Below, piece after piece: positions 1 through 8,741 of a DNA stretch of 64,000 nt. How positions within the stretch are numbered: position 1 is the first letter of the stretch; each line of letters opens with the position of its first letter. Position numbers and translations under genes: made by a program. A model generated the notes under the pieces. It saw only the letters and a list, made by a program, of their open reading frames with translations. It was not told where the DNA came from and made no database searches. The stretch comes from Paenibacillus stellifer (GTDB taxonomy: Bacteria > Bacillota > Bacilli > Paenibacillales > Paenibacillaceae): the NCBI RefSeq assembly GCF_000758685.1, contig NZ_CP009286.1:4494501-4558500 (forward strand), read 5' to 3'.

Positions 1-612
1 GAGTCGGAGGAAGAGCTGGAGGCGTTCCTGGACAGCATGAGCTTCGGCTTTCTCGGTGTGATAGACGGAGAAGGCCGGCCGCGCGTGACGCCGCTGAATT
101 TTGTGTATACGGGAGGCAATCTGTACTTTCACGGCAGCCGGGCCGGGGGCAAGATGGAGGCGATCGCCCGCCAGCCCCAGGTCTGCTTCACCATTGCGGA
201 CGAATTTGCGCTCATCCCCTCATATTTTACCGACCCTGAAATGGCTTGTCCGGCGTCCGCTTTCTTCAAAAGCGTAACGATCTTCGGCCGCGCCGAAATC
301 GTGGAGGACCTGAGCGAGAAAGCTCTTGCGCTCGGCTGTTTCATGAAGAAGCTGCAGCCCGAGGGCGGATACGAGCCTATTGAAGCGGATCATCCGAAAT
401 ACCGGCCCCAGCTAAAAGCCGTCGCCGTTGTGCGGATAGTGCCGGATGAAATCACCGCCAAATTCAAATTCGGCCAGAATATGAAGGAGGATGACAGGAA
501 CGCCGTCATCAGCGGTCTTGAAGCGAGAGATGGCGAACGGGACGCCGAGACAATCGAGATGATGAAGCGGTACTGCCCGTATCATGCCGGACTGGATACC
601 GAAGAAGCCTGA
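1..612 (+). CDS. Flavin-binding split-barrel (PNPOx-like/NimA-type) protein, 5' end cut by window
   Basis: The frame is open from base 1 (Glu-Ser-Glu-Glu...) so the true start lies left of the window; an internal ATG at 37 is unlikely to be the start because conserved-looking residues precede it. The visible 203 residues look like the pyridoxamine 5'-phosphate oxidase-like superfamily: an opening strand FGFLGVIDGEGRPRVTPLNF, then LYFHGSRAGGKMEAI, the pattern in which NimA-type proteins bind FMN or heme. Proteins of this group act as small cytoplasmic flavin reductases; substrate cannot be read from sequence. It is followed by its own terminator, so it ends its transcription unit. Sure of family, not of substrate. 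Confidence 0.7.
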   Translation, partial: ESEEELEAFLDSMSFGFLGVIDGEGRPRVTPLNFVYTGGNLYFHGSRAGGKMEAIARQPQVCFTIADEFALIPSYFTDPEMACPASAFFKSVTIFGRAEIVEDLSEKALALGCFMKKLQPEGGYEPIEADHPKYRPQLKAVAVVRIVPDEITAKFKFGQNMKEDDRNAVISGLEARDGERDAETIEMMKRYCPYHAGLDTEEA

Positions 613-626
613 CGATGAAATGAACA

Positions 627-659
627 GAGATCACCCGGAATGACGGGGGTCTCTTTTTT
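627..659 (+). terminator. Rho-independent terminator after the PNPOx-like gene
   Basis: An imperfect GAGA...CCCG / CGGGGG..TCTC hairpin is followed directly by six T residues (654-659). It lies 15 bases after the stop codon of the upstream gene. Confidence 0.6.
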
Positions 660-728
660 GTCTGTAAACCCTCAGTCGAAAAGCGCAAAAATTGTCTCCA
701 TTTTTTTTGGAAATCCTCCTTTTCACAA

Positions 729-758
729 GTGACTCTTCCGTAAGGCAGATGATATAAT
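729..758 (+). promoter_or_regulatory. Sigma-A-like promoter of the aminotransferase gene
   Basis: A consensus -10 TATAAT sits at 753-758 with GTGACT (4 of 6 to TTGACA) at 729-734, spacing 18. It is about 70 bases upstream of the aminotransferase start. The -10 is convincing, the -35 is weak. Confidence 0.5.
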
Positions 759-829
759 GTTAGGCAATGTTAGAGCGTTCACTCACATCAGGCTGCTAAG
801 ATTTCAAGATAACCGGAAGGATGAAACCG

Positions 830-2140
830 ATGAATCCACAGGCTGGACAATTGAATGAGAGCATCAAGGCCGGGAACAGGCATGTGTACGATATGCTGTC
901 CTCTCTCGGCAGAGAAATCTATTTTCCCAAGGTTGGCATTCTGAGCCAATCTGCTGAAGCAACTGCAAATGCCAAAAAATACAACGCCACGATCGGCATC
1001 GCCACCGAGAACGGAGGCCCGATGCATCTGGGCGTTATTCAGGATAAACTCTCCGCTTATTCGCCGAAGGATCTGTACGGCTACGCTCCTCCTGCAGGCA
1101 AGCCCGAGCTTCGCACTGTATGGCGGGAGAAGATGCTTCGCGAGAATCCGTCGCTCGAAGGCAAAGCATACGGAAATCCGATTGCCACCAATGCGCTGAC
1201 CCACGGCCTAAGCATCGTCGCCGACCTGTTCGCCGGACCGGATGACGCCATCGTCTATCCCGACAAGAACTGGGAGAACTATGAGCTGACCTTCGGTGTC
1301 CGCCGGGGTGCGGAGCTCGTGAATTATCCGCTGTTCACCGAAGATATGACCTTCAACAGCAACGGGCTGCTGGATGCGCTCCTGGCGCAGAAGGATAAAG
1401 GCAAAGCCATTGTGCTGCTGAATTTCCCGAACAATCCGACAGGCTATACGCCGGGTCTCAAGGAAGGCGACGCGATTGTGGACGCGATCGTCCGGGCGGC
1501 TGAGGAAGGGGTCAACATCGTAGCGGTATGCGACGACGCCTATTTCGGTCTCTTCTTCGAGGATTCGCTTAAGGAATCGCTCTTTGGGAAGCTTGCGAAC
1601 ATTCATCCGCGCGTGCTGGCCGTCAAGATTGATGGTGCGACCAAGGAGGAATTCGTCTGGGGCTTCCGGGTCGGCTTCATTACCTACGCTTCGGACAGCC
1701 CGGAAGTTCTGGCCGCTCTGGAGCAGAAGACGCTTGGCATCATCCGCGCGACCATTTCCAGCGGTTCGCATCCGTCCCAGACCTTTGTGCTGGACGCTCT
1801 GAAGGCTCCGAAATTCGAAGCCCAGAAGGAAGAGAAATTCCGGATCATGAAGGGACGCGCGAACAAGGTCAAGGCGCTGCTCGACAGCGGCAAATACGGA
1901 GATGAGGCCTGGACGTACTACCCGTTCAACTCCGGCTATTTCATGTGTCTGAAGCTGAAGACCGTGAATGCGGAGGAGCTTCGCCAGCATCTCATCCACC
2001 AATACGGCCTTGGCACAATCGCGCTTGGCGAGACCGATCTGCGCATCGCCTTCTCCTGCATTGCCGAAGAGAACCTGGAGGATCTGTTCGATCTCGTGTA
2101 CGCTGGCGTACGCGATTTGGAGAAAGCCCGAGCGCTCTAA
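830..2140 (+). CDS. PLP-dependent class I/II aminotransferase
   Basis: Fold-type I aminotransferase of 436 residues, which transfers amino groups between an amino acid and a 2-oxo acid using pyridoxal phosphate. Visible signatures are NFPNNPTG (about 198-205), the DDAYFG aspartate that contacts the PLP nitrogen (235-240) and the probable Schiff-base lysine K272 in DGATKEEFVWG. Substrate specificity cannot be read; this subgroup of Firmicutes enzymes is usually annotated as aspartate-aminotransferase-like. The start at 830 is preferred over ATG 821 because GGAAGG (815-820) abuts 821 but lies 9 bases from 830. It is monocistronic, with a promoter-like TATAAT upstream and a strong terminator downstream. 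Confidence 0.85.
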   Translation: MNPQAGQLNESIKAGNRHVYDMLSSLGREIYFPKVGILSQSAEATANAKKYNATIGIATENGGPMHLGVIQDKLSAYSPKDLYGYAPPAGKPELRTVWREKMLRENPSLEGKAYGNPIATNALTHGLSIVADLFAGPDDAIVYPDKNWENYELTFGVRRGAELVNYPLFTEDMTFNSNGLLDALLAQKDKGKAIVLLNFPNNPTGYTPGLKEGDAIVDAIVRAAEEGVNIVAVCDDAYFGLFFEDSLKESLFGKLANIHPRVLAVKIDGATKEEFVWGFRVGFITYASDSPEVLAALEQKTLGIIRATISSGSHPSQTFVLDALKAPKFEAQKEEKFRIMKGRANKVKALLDSGKYGDEAWTYYPFNSGYFMCLKLKTVNAEELRQHLIHQYGLGTIALGETDLRIAFSCIAEENLEDLFDLVYAGVRDLEKARAL

Positions 2141-2161
2141 ATGCCATCCGCCACCGCGCTT

Positions 2162-2189
2162 TACCGCCGCTTTTGCGGCGGCTTTTTTT
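2162..2189 (+). terminator. Terminator of the aminotransferase gene
   Basis: CCGCCGC (2164-2170), a TTTT loop and GCGGCGG (2175-2181) form a perfect 7-bp GC stem followed by CTTTTTTT. Confidence 0.85.
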
Positions 2190-2268
2190 ACTTTAACCAG
2201 CTGATTCGATCCGATAAAATAACGTGGTGCCCCTTACCCCATTTTTCAACAAAGGAGTCGATTTTCAT

Positions 2269-2634
2269 ATGTCAACCGTAGCCTTTATTCTCGTACTGAT
2301 CGTTGCCGCCGAGCATCTCTACATCATGATCCTGGAGATGTTTCTGTTCGGAACTCCCGTCTTCAAGCGCACCTTCCGCACACCGGACTCTCTAATGCGC
2401 GATCGCAACGTCAAAGTAATGATGGCCAACCAGGGATTGTATAATGGCTTCCTCGCGGCGGGATTGCTGTGGGGGCTGTTCTTCGCAGGCGATTCCGGCA
2501 GGTCGATCCAGCTCTTCTTCGTCTGCTGCGTTATTATCGCCGCCTGGTTCGGAGGATTCACCGCCCAGCGCAGCATTATCGTGAAGCAGGGACTGCCGGC
2601 CATGGCCGCGCTCGTGTTTTTGCTGCTGTCCTAG
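2269..2634 (+). CDS. DUF1304 family membrane protein
   Basis: Small integral membrane protein of 121 residues resembling the DUF1304 family: an N-terminal helix STVAFILVLIVAAEHLYIMI containing the family's early A-x-E-H motif, then three more hydrophobic segments (about 50-68, 74-93 and 98-117). The family is common in Firmicutes and has no established function. The ATG at 2269 is chosen because AAAGGAG lies at 2251-2257, 11 bases upstream; an earlier in-frame codon at 2224 has no ribosome binding site. It stands alone between two terminated units. Confidence 0.8.
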   Translation: MSTVAFILVLIVAAEHLYIMILEMFLFGTPVFKRTFRTPDSLMRDRNVKVMMANQGLYNGFLAAGLLWGLFFAGDSGRSIQLFFVCCVIIAAWFGGFTAQRSIIVKQGLPAMAALVFLLLS

Positions 2635-2761
2635 GGCATATCCCGGGCATATATTGATTTTTTCCCGCTTGCTCCGGCATTGGCCCATACCCCTCCGCAC
2701 AATGGCACATACAATACGATGTACTCAAGTACAACAACCTCTCACCGAAAGGGGAATGAAC

Positions 2762-2872
2762 ATGAGCGAAGAAGCAAGAGGCGGATACGGATACGGACCT
2801 TTCACCAGCACTGGTGCAATCCTGGTTCTCTTCATCCTGCTGGTTATCATCAGCCGTTCTCTGTTCGTCTAA
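2762..2872 (+). CDS. YjcZ family small sporulation membrane protein
   Basis: Tiny 36-residue protein: a glycine/tyrosine-rich head (RGGYGYGPF) and one hydrophobic helix (GAILVLFILLVIISRSLFV). This layout is that of the YjcZ family, small membrane peptides found in Bacillus and Paenibacillus and mostly expressed during sporulation. The ATG at 2762 is preceded by AAAGGGG (2748-2754). Its job is unknown beyond probable association with the forespore or spore membranes, which is an inference from family. Confidence 0.75.
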   Translation: MSEEARGGYGYGPFTSTGAILVLFILLVIISRSLFV

Positions 2873-2997
2873 TCGACCGCAGACTCCATCACCGGGAGGG
2901 CGCCTACAGGCTCCCTTCCCTCACCATGTTCACGGCTGACAGCCCTCGGAATCCGGGGGGAACCGCCGTCAAAGAACTTTCGAGAGTCCAATGCAAA

Positions 2998-3037
2998 GAG
3001 GCCCTGGCAAGCCAACAGGCTAGCGGGCCTCATTTTT
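2998..3037 (+). terminator. Probable terminator downstream of the YjcZ gene
   Basis: GAGGCCC (2998-3004) pairs with GGGCCTC (3025-3031), followed by ATTTTT. The stem encloses a 20-nt loop that can itself fold. Confidence 0.55.
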
Positions 3038-3073
3038 AATAACCGTTGAACCAGAACCGGCAGCTCGCCCGCC

Positions 3074-3265
3074 CTAGAAAATCCATAACAGCAGCGCGGC
3101 AACTGCTCCTATAATTGTAATTCCGATCAGTAAATCCGATACTTGTCTGAGGAGGCCGGGAGCGCCTTCCCGGTGAAGCTTGCTCGCATTGACATCATGA
3201 TTCGCTTTGTGGCCTCCGGGATCAGTCGAATTAGCAGGGGGACCCGGACTAAAAAAGTCGGTCAT
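3074..3265 (-). CDS. Hypothetical small single-pass membrane protein
   Basis: A 63-residue open frame with a good ribosome binding site (AAGGAG, 9 bases before the ATG at 3265). The first 40 residues are polar and proline/histidine-rich; the last 20 (LLIGITIIGAVAALLLWIF) form a transmembrane helix that ends almost at the C-terminus, so it would be a tail-anchored or single-pass peptide. I do not recognise a family. It is convergent with the YjcZ unit and the two ends are 201 bases apart. Confidence 0.55.
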   Translation of the reverse strand: MTDFFSPGPPANSTDPGGHKANHDVNASKLHREGAPGLLRQVSDLLIGITIIGAVAALLLWIF

Positions 3266-3484
3266 GGCTATCAGCTCCTTTTCCTCTTTTCCTCATTATA
3301 CACCGGATGATTCCAAATGATCTCGGATTTTATAACGATTCCCATACGGTGAAAATAGCTCCGGCCCGCAATTCGCAGCCGCTCCAACGTCAAAGTGTGC
3401 TTCATGGGTGTCCACCTTCACAGGTGTCCGCCCTCGCCGGTGCCCGGGCTGCCAGGCTTCAGCTTTGCGAATCCTCCGCCGCGC

Positions 3485-5113
3485 TCAGCCCAGCTTCACT
3501 GCGAAGGCCTCGTATGGCCGCAGTGCGAGCTCGGCGAAGTTCGCCGATTGGCGGTCGTAGTTCGCGATGATGATCTCATCGCTCGCACCCAGCTCCGGCA
3601 GCGCCACCGTCACGGCCTCGCCGCCGAAGTTGGCGGCGACGAGCCAGGTTTCTCCCTCGTAACGGCGCAGGTACATGAACACCTGCTCCGGCACATCCTT
3701 CACCAGCTCGAATTCGCCCCAGACGACAATCGGGTGGCTCTGGCGCAGCGCGATCAGCTTGCGGTAGCAATGGAAGACGGAATCCGGGTCTGCCAGATTG
3801 TCCTTGACGTTGATCTCCGCATAGTTCGGATTCACATGCAGCCACGGCTCGCCGGTCGTGAAACCTCCGCCCGGCGTATCGTCCCACTGCATCGGCGTTC
3901 GGGCGTTGTCGCGGCCCTTGGCGTTGATCGAAGCCAGGATGTCCTCCTTGCTGTAGCCAGCTTCCAGCCGCTCGCGGTACATATTGATGCTCTCGATATC
4001 CTGCACCTCGGAAATGTCCGTGACCGGATAATTCGTCATGCCGATCTCCTCGCCCTGATAGATGTAGGGCGTGCCCTTCATCAGGTGCAGAAGAATGGCG
4101 AACATTTTGGCGCTTTCCTTGCGGAAGGTCTGGTCGTCGCCCCAGCGGGAGACAATGCGCGGCAGGTCGTGGTTGTTCCAGAACAGGCTGTTCCAGCCCT
4201 CCCTGCCCAGCTCGGTCTGCCACTTCGTCAGCACCGACTTCAGCTCGCCGACGGAAAGCGGCTTCAGATCCCACTTGTCCTTGCCCTCCTGCTGGTCCAG
4301 GCCCACATGCTCGAACTGGAACACCATCGACAGCTCCTTGCGCGCGGGATCGGAATACAGCTTGGCGATCTCCGGCGTCGCGCCCCAGGTCTCACCGACG
4401 GTCAATACATCATGCTTGCCGAACGTCTCGCGGTGCATTTCCTGCAAATACTCATGCAGCTTCGGACCGTTGCCGGTGATTTCCCGGTCGGGAATTTTGC
4501 CGACCAGATCGATGACGTCCATGCGGAAGCCGCCGACGCCTTTGTCCAGCCAGAAATTCATCAGATCCCAGACCTCTTGCCGAACCTTCTCGTTCTCCCA
4601 GTTCAGATCAGGCTGGCGGCGGCTGAACAGATGCAGGAAATACTGGCCGCTCACCTCGTCCAGCTCCCAGGCTGGGCCGCTGAACGTCGATCTCAGTCCG
4701 TTCGGCACATCGCCGTCAACCGGGTCCCGCCACACATAGTAATCCCGGTACGGATTATCCTTGCCTTTGCGGGCTTCGATGAACCACGGATGCTCATCGG
4801 AGGTATGGTTGACCACCAGATCCATGATGATGCGGATGCTCCGCCGCTTGGCCTGCTCGATCAGCTCGTCCATGTCCGCCATCGTGCCGAACTCGTCCAT
4901 AATATCCCGGTAATCGCTGATGTCATACCCGTTGTCGTCGTTGGGCGACTTGTAGACGGGACTTAGCCAAATTGCCGTAATCCCAAGCTGCTCCAGATAA
5001 TCCAGGCGGTTGATGATTCCACGCAGATCGCCGATCCCGTCCCCGTCACTGTCCTGAAAGGACCTCGGATAGACCTGATAAATCACCGCTGTCTGCCACC
5101 ATTTTGAATTCAC
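3485..5113 (-). CDS. GH13 oligo-1,6-glucosidase / alpha-glucosidase
   Basis: Cytoplasmic glycoside hydrolase family 13 enzyme of 542 residues that should release glucose from the non-reducing end of isomalto-oligosaccharides. The (beta/alpha)8 barrel opens with WWQTAVIYQVYPRSF; catalytic residues are the nucleophile D199 (GFRMDVI), acid/base E241 (VGETW) and D316 (NNHD). No signal peptide. The GTG at 5113 is the preferred start: AGGAG lies 7 bases upstream, and it begins only 4 bases after the stop of the GH66 gene, so the two are co-translated. Trehalose-6-phosphate hydrolases are close relatives, but the GH66 neighbour argues for alpha-1,6-glucan breakdown. It is the last gene of the operon. 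Confidence 0.88.
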   Translation of the reverse strand: MNSKWWQTAVIYQVYPRSFQDSDGDGIGDLRGIINRLDYLEQLGITAIWLSPVYKSPNDDNGYDISDYRDIMDEFGTMADMDELIEQAKRRSIRIIMDLVVNHTSDEHPWFIEARKGKDNPYRDYYVWRDPVDGDVPNGLRSTFSGPAWELDEVSGQYFLHLFSRRQPDLNWENEKVRQEVWDLMNFWLDKGVGGFRMDVIDLVGKIPDREITGNGPKLHEYLQEMHRETFGKHDVLTVGETWGATPEIAKLYSDPARKELSMVFQFEHVGLDQQEGKDKWDLKPLSVGELKSVLTKWQTELGREGWNSLFWNNHDLPRIVSRWGDDQTFRKESAKMFAILLHLMKGTPYIYQGEEIGMTNYPVTDISEVQDIESINMYRERLEAGYSKEDILASINAKGRDNARTPMQWDDTPGGGFTTGEPWLHVNPNYAEINVKDNLADPDSVFHCYRKLIALRQSHPIVVWGEFELVKDVPEQVFMYLRRYEGETWLVAANFGGEAVTVALPELGASDEIIIANYDRQSANFAELALRPYEAFAVKLG

Positions 5114-5117
5114 ATTC

Positions 5118-6968
5118 TCACTCCTGTTCCCCATATTTGACGACCAGCATCGTCCAGATGTCCAGTCTCGGCAGGACAATCCGCGCCGCTATGCCCTGTT
5201 CGTGCTTGGTAAGCGTATAGTCGGGATACACAATCTCCCCGGCCAGATCATCCGGGCTAGCCGTATAAATCGTTTCGGCCGGATGATCCAAAAGCACAGT
5301 GCAAACGATACCATTTTGCGGTTCGGGCCTGCTCCGCTTGCCGTGTTCCCAGTAATCATCCTCCAGGCCAATCAGATTGAGCAGATGGACGATCAAATAA
5401 CCCGGCTTCCGCTTCACTATCGTCCAGACGGACCCTGTATCGCCGTTTGGAGCGAACGCATGGCTGCCTTCGAACACAATCTCCGTGTTGACTCCCGCCG
5501 TATAAGTGTACGAAACATCCTCCAGAGCGGGATGATGCAGCAGCGCGCCGAACCTAACAATGAAATCATAATATCTTCTGACCTCCAATGCAAACGTTTG
5601 TCGCATCGGGGCGTAGTCCGGATAGTACGGTTTGGTTAACATTGAGTTGTCCTCGCCCAGCAGCAGATGGTAGCCGCCGCTTGCGAAGATCGTTGCCATT
5701 GTCAGTACAGCTCCGTTCTCGGCCCATTCGGGATCGTTGCCGGCCTCCGGGTAGAATGACGGCAAGTACGCGGACAGGATAACCGGTTTCTCCGGGTTCA
5801 GCAGCCGGGCGTTGTCGATCAGCCCTTTCAGCTCCCGCAGATGAATGACTGGCGGCCAGACTTCGATGTAGATCGCTTCCTGGTCCGAGGAGGCGGTCTT
5901 GCTCACTGGATAATTTCCGACATTGTTGAAAATCAACCCGGCCGACGGATCGATCTCCGTCACCGCTGCCTTGGTCCGGTCAATCAGCGCCGGATAACAC
6001 TCGGCCAGATCGACGGTTTCTTCCCGGCCGTCTATGCGGCGGACCGCTTTTTTGGGAAAGCCATACTGGTCCATGTGGATGCCGTCGAAGCCGGCCGCCA
6101 CCACCCGCGCGAACTGCTCGACGATGTGGTCGGTCCAGGGCGAGCCGGGCGTAATGTCCATAATATAGAACAGATCGATCAGTTGAAACGGATCACCGCT
6201 GCGCTGGTACAGTCCCCATTCTGGACGCTGCTGCAGAAAATCCTTCAATCCGGCGTATACCGCACCGTATGCCATTGCCGCCATGCCTTTGCCCTGAACA
6301 GCAGCCAGCTTCTCCTTCACCACCCGGTAGGACATCTCCCGGCCCATCGGATCCGTAAATTCGTCTGTCGGCGGAATGAGATCGTCGTGCCTGTACATCC
6401 AGTCGTAGAACTGAATGACGTTCAGGTGGAACTTGTTCATGCTCTCCACATCGCGCAAATCTCCCGCTTCACCGCTGCGGAAATCGCTCAGGAAGCCATA
6501 GCGCGGCGCCCGCCGCCAATGATCGGCGATGTCGTAAGCTGTGGAAGCGGCGCCCAGGGCTACCCCTTCATGCAGCACTGTCACACGGGCGCCGTACCCC
6601 GCCCACTCCGTCTCCTCCAGATACAGGGGGGTCGGCAGCTTCAGCAGTTGTCCACCTGTAGTTAGAACGCTCAGTGTATGGCTAGCTACCGTCCGCTCCA
6701 GCTTGTTGAACACGATCCGCAATTCCAGAATCGCGTCTTGCGCGGTCTCCAGCTCGATCAGCAGGCTTCCCGGCTGCCCAGGTCTATACTGGGCGCGGTC
6801 CGGGTACACCTCCAGATGAGTCAGCGCCGCACCAGCCGGCGGGATTGCTCCCTCCTTCTGATGTAAGCCATTGTCCGGCTTCATTCCGTTCTCCGGATGT
6901 ATGCCATTCTCCCGGTATGCCGGATTCTCTGTATTGTTCGTATTGTTCGTGTTCTTCGTATTCACCAT
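5118..6968 (-). CDS. GH66 dextranase / cycloisomaltooligosaccharide glucanotransferase-like enzyme
   Basis: Glycoside hydrolase family 66 protein of about 616 residues acting on alpha-1,6-glucan. An N-terminal beta domain (about 50-145) precedes the catalytic barrel; D300 in GIHMDQYG matches the family nucleophile and E369 in IYIEVWP the acid/base, with the 69-residue spacing typical of the family. Unlike most characterised dextranases there is no signal peptide: the protein starts with a low-complexity Asn/Thr repeat (NTNNTNNTENP). This suggests an intracellular enzyme working on imported oligosaccharides. The start is uncertain: GGTGGAG lies just before ATG 6968 and GTG 6965; an earlier GTG at 6977 overlaps it. 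Dextranase and transglycosylase activity cannot be told apart here. Confidence 0.85.
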   Translation of the reverse strand: MVNTKNTNNTNNTENPAYRENGIHPENGMKPDNGLHQKEGAIPPAGAALTHLEVYPDRAQYRPGQPGSLLIELETAQDAILELRIVFNKLERTVASHTLSVLTTGGQLLKLPTPLYLEETEWAGYGARVTVLHEGVALGAASTAYDIADHWRRAPRYGFLSDFRSGEAGDLRDVESMNKFHLNVIQFYDWMYRHDDLIPPTDEFTDPMGREMSYRVVKEKLAAVQGKGMAAMAYGAVYAGLKDFLQQRPEWGLYQRSGDPFQLIDLFYIMDITPGSPWTDHIVEQFARVVAAGFDGIHMDQYGFPKKAVRRIDGREETVDLAECYPALIDRTKAAVTEIDPSAGLIFNNVGNYPVSKTASSDQEAIYIEVWPPVIHLRELKGLIDNARLLNPEKPVILSAYLPSFYPEAGNDPEWAENGAVLTMATIFASGGYHLLLGEDNSMLTKPYYPDYAPMRQTFALEVRRYYDFIVRFGALLHHPALEDVSYTYTAGVNTEIVFEGSHAFAPNGDTGSVWTIVKRKPGYLIVHLLNLIGLEDDYWEHGKRSRPEPQNGIVCTVLLDHPAETIYTASPDDLAGEIVYPDYTLTKHEQGIAARIVLPRLDIWTMLVVKYGEQE

Positions 6969-7002
6969 CTTCTCCACCCCGTTTTCTTCATCATGTCCAT
7001 TC

Positions 7003-7046
7003 AGCAGACCGGGGTATGACCGAAAGAATCATACCCCGGTGCTGCT
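7003..7046 (-). promoter_or_regulatory. Strong intercistronic hairpin between binding-protein and GH66 genes
   Basis: A perfect 12-bp stem ACCGGGGTATGA (7008-7019) / TCATACCCCGGT (7029-7040) is extended by AGCAG/CTGCT (7003-7007 with 7042-7046, one bulged base). No T-run follows on the minus strand, so it is not a classic terminator. In sugar ABC operons such hairpins protect the 3' end of the binding-protein message from exonucleases; that role is an inference. Confidence 0.75.
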
Positions 7047-7086
7047 TATAGGATTCCGCAGCCTGCCCGGCCTGCGGTTAAATCCA

Positions 7087-8667
7087 TTATTTCTTGCCGT
7101 TTGTTGCCAGCCAGGCGTCAAGCTGCTTCTGGGCCTCGGCGATAACCTTGTCGGCGCCGGCCGCTTTTTGCTTATCCAGCAGTTTCTGCAAATTCTCTTC
7201 CGGATCAAGCTGGCCGGATTTCAACCCGTCCACGAATGCCTTGTTGGCGTTGTCGATGGAGATCAACTCGTTCTTGACCGGTTCAGGGTCAAAGACAAAA
7301 CCGAAGATACGCGAAGGATTGGAGGTTACCTTTTTGTTGAACGCCTCGTAGTTCAAATACTTCTTCGGATCTTCCCCGACCCGGGTATAGTTCAGCATCT
7401 GGTTGCCAATCTGCCACATAATATCATGGTAATAGCCGATATTGTCCGTCGTCTTGCCTTCCGGCAGGGCCACCTGGCCGTCCTTCAGCACATAATGGGT
7501 GCCTTCAATGCCGAAGTTAAACAGCGTGAGCAGGTTCTTGTCCTTGAAGAACAGGTTCAACAGCATCATGGCGCGCTCCGGGTCCTCCGAGGTTTTGGAG
7601 ATCGCTTGCATGGTCGCCGTCATTTTGCCGGTCTGAAGCCGGTCGATGCTCAGCGGGATTTGCAGCATTTCGCGGTTCGCCTTGATGGTACCGTTCGGTG
7701 ACAGCGCCGCCTTGCCGATTTCCATATCGGCTACGATGTCCATATCGCCAACAAAGGCGAAAGCTTTGCCTGTCTGGAGCTTCTTCCACGCATCCAGACC
7801 CGGGGTCAGCGCGTCCTTGTTGATATATCCGGCCTTGTACCATTTGTTCGTCATTTTGGCCAGCTCCATGTAGCGCGGCGTGGTGAATGAATTGATGACT
7901 GTATAGTCGTCGGCCGGCGTGCCTACCGTGTTGATGGCCGCAATGCTGACGATGGAATCCAGACTGCTGGAGGAGTAATACGCCTCCAGCGGAAAGCTCG
8001 GCGCCACAAGCGGCGTGATGCCCGGCTCCTTCTCCTTGATCGTCTGGAGCATCGGCTCCAGCGCCTCTACCTTGCCGGACTTGAATCCGCTGAGGTCAAA
8101 GTTGTACTTGTCCACCAGCTCCTTGTTCAGATACACGCCTTGCGCGCCGCCCAGCTCCTGATGGGTGTGAATGCCGTACAGCTTGCCGCCGCGCTTGGCC
8201 GGATCATGGTAATTCTTCTCGACGGCCTCGATATCGGGGCCGTATTTGGCGAGCAGGTCATCCAGCGGAAGCAGCGCTCCCTTGGTCACCTGCTGCTGGA
8301 AGCCGAGCCAGTCCGCCGTGAACAGCAGATCGAATTTGTCGCCGGAGGCCATCATCAGATTGGTCTTGTCGCTCCAGGCGCCCCAGTCAATCGGCTCCAG
8401 CTTGACGGTCATATTCATTTCCGGGTACGTCTTCTTCAAATAATCGTTGATGGCCGACTGCACCAGCCCGTTGTCTTTCTGGGGAGCGTCGGGGAACACC
8501 ATCACGACTTCGTAAGGCTTCAGGCCGGATGCGCCGGACGCCGCCGAGCCCTCCGGCTGCGACGAGGCCGAGGCGCCGCCGTTGTTATTGCCGCCGCATC
8601 CGGCGGTCAGGGCCGCAGTCAGCATCAACGATGCCAGCACGGCCGAACTTTTTCCAATCCATTTCAT
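7087..8667 (-). CDS. Sugar ABC transporter substrate-binding lipoprotein (DUF3502 C-terminus)
   Basis: Extracellular solute-binding protein of 526 residues. It begins with a lipoprotein signal (positively charged start, hydrophobic helix, lipobox LTAGC with the lipidated cysteine at about 24), then a Gly/Asn/Ser linker, a bacterial type 1 solute-binding fold, and a C-terminal DUF3502-like segment (FGFVFDPEPVKNEL ... AAGADKVIAEAQKQLDAWL). It is anchored to the outer face of the membrane and should deliver oligosaccharide to the two permeases encoded just upstream. GGGGAGG lies 8 bases before the ATG. With GH66 and GH13 downstream, isomalto-oligosaccharides or dextran fragments are the likely ligand. 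The ATPase is not in the window and is probably a shared MsmK/MsmX-type protein. Confidence 0.9.
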   Translation of the reverse strand: MKWIGKSSAVLASLMLTAALTAGCGGNNNGGASASSQPEGSAASGASGLKPYEVVMVFPDAPQKDNGLVQSAINDYLKKTYPEMNMTVKLEPIDWGAWSDKTNLMMASGDKFDLLFTADWLGFQQQVTKGALLPLDDLLAKYGPDIEAVEKNYHDPAKRGGKLYGIHTHQELGGAQGVYLNKELVDKYNFDLSGFKSGKVEALEPMLQTIKEKEPGITPLVAPSFPLEAYYSSSSLDSIVSIAAINTVGTPADDYTVINSFTTPRYMELAKMTNKWYKAGYINKDALTPGLDAWKKLQTGKAFAFVGDMDIVADMEIGKAALSPNGTIKANREMLQIPLSIDRLQTGKMTATMQAISKTSEDPERAMMLLNLFFKDKNLLTLFNFGIEGTHYVLKDGQVALPEGKTTDNIGYYHDIMWQIGNQMLNYTRVGEDPKKYLNYEAFNKKVTSNPSRIFGFVFDPEPVKNELISIDNANKAFVDGLKSGQLDPEENLQKLLDKQKAAGADKVIAEAQKQLDAWLATNGKK

Positions 8668-8741
8668 GTCATGAACCTCCCCGGTATACTCTTGCCTGTC
8701 TGTTGCATTGCAATGCTATACTAATCCGGCCATGGCCGGGA

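Noticed and set aside
3395..4966. 523-codon open frame antisense to the GH13 gene
   Set aside because: No ribosome binding site, low-complexity His/Leu/Gln composition, while the opposite strand has complete catalytic motifs.
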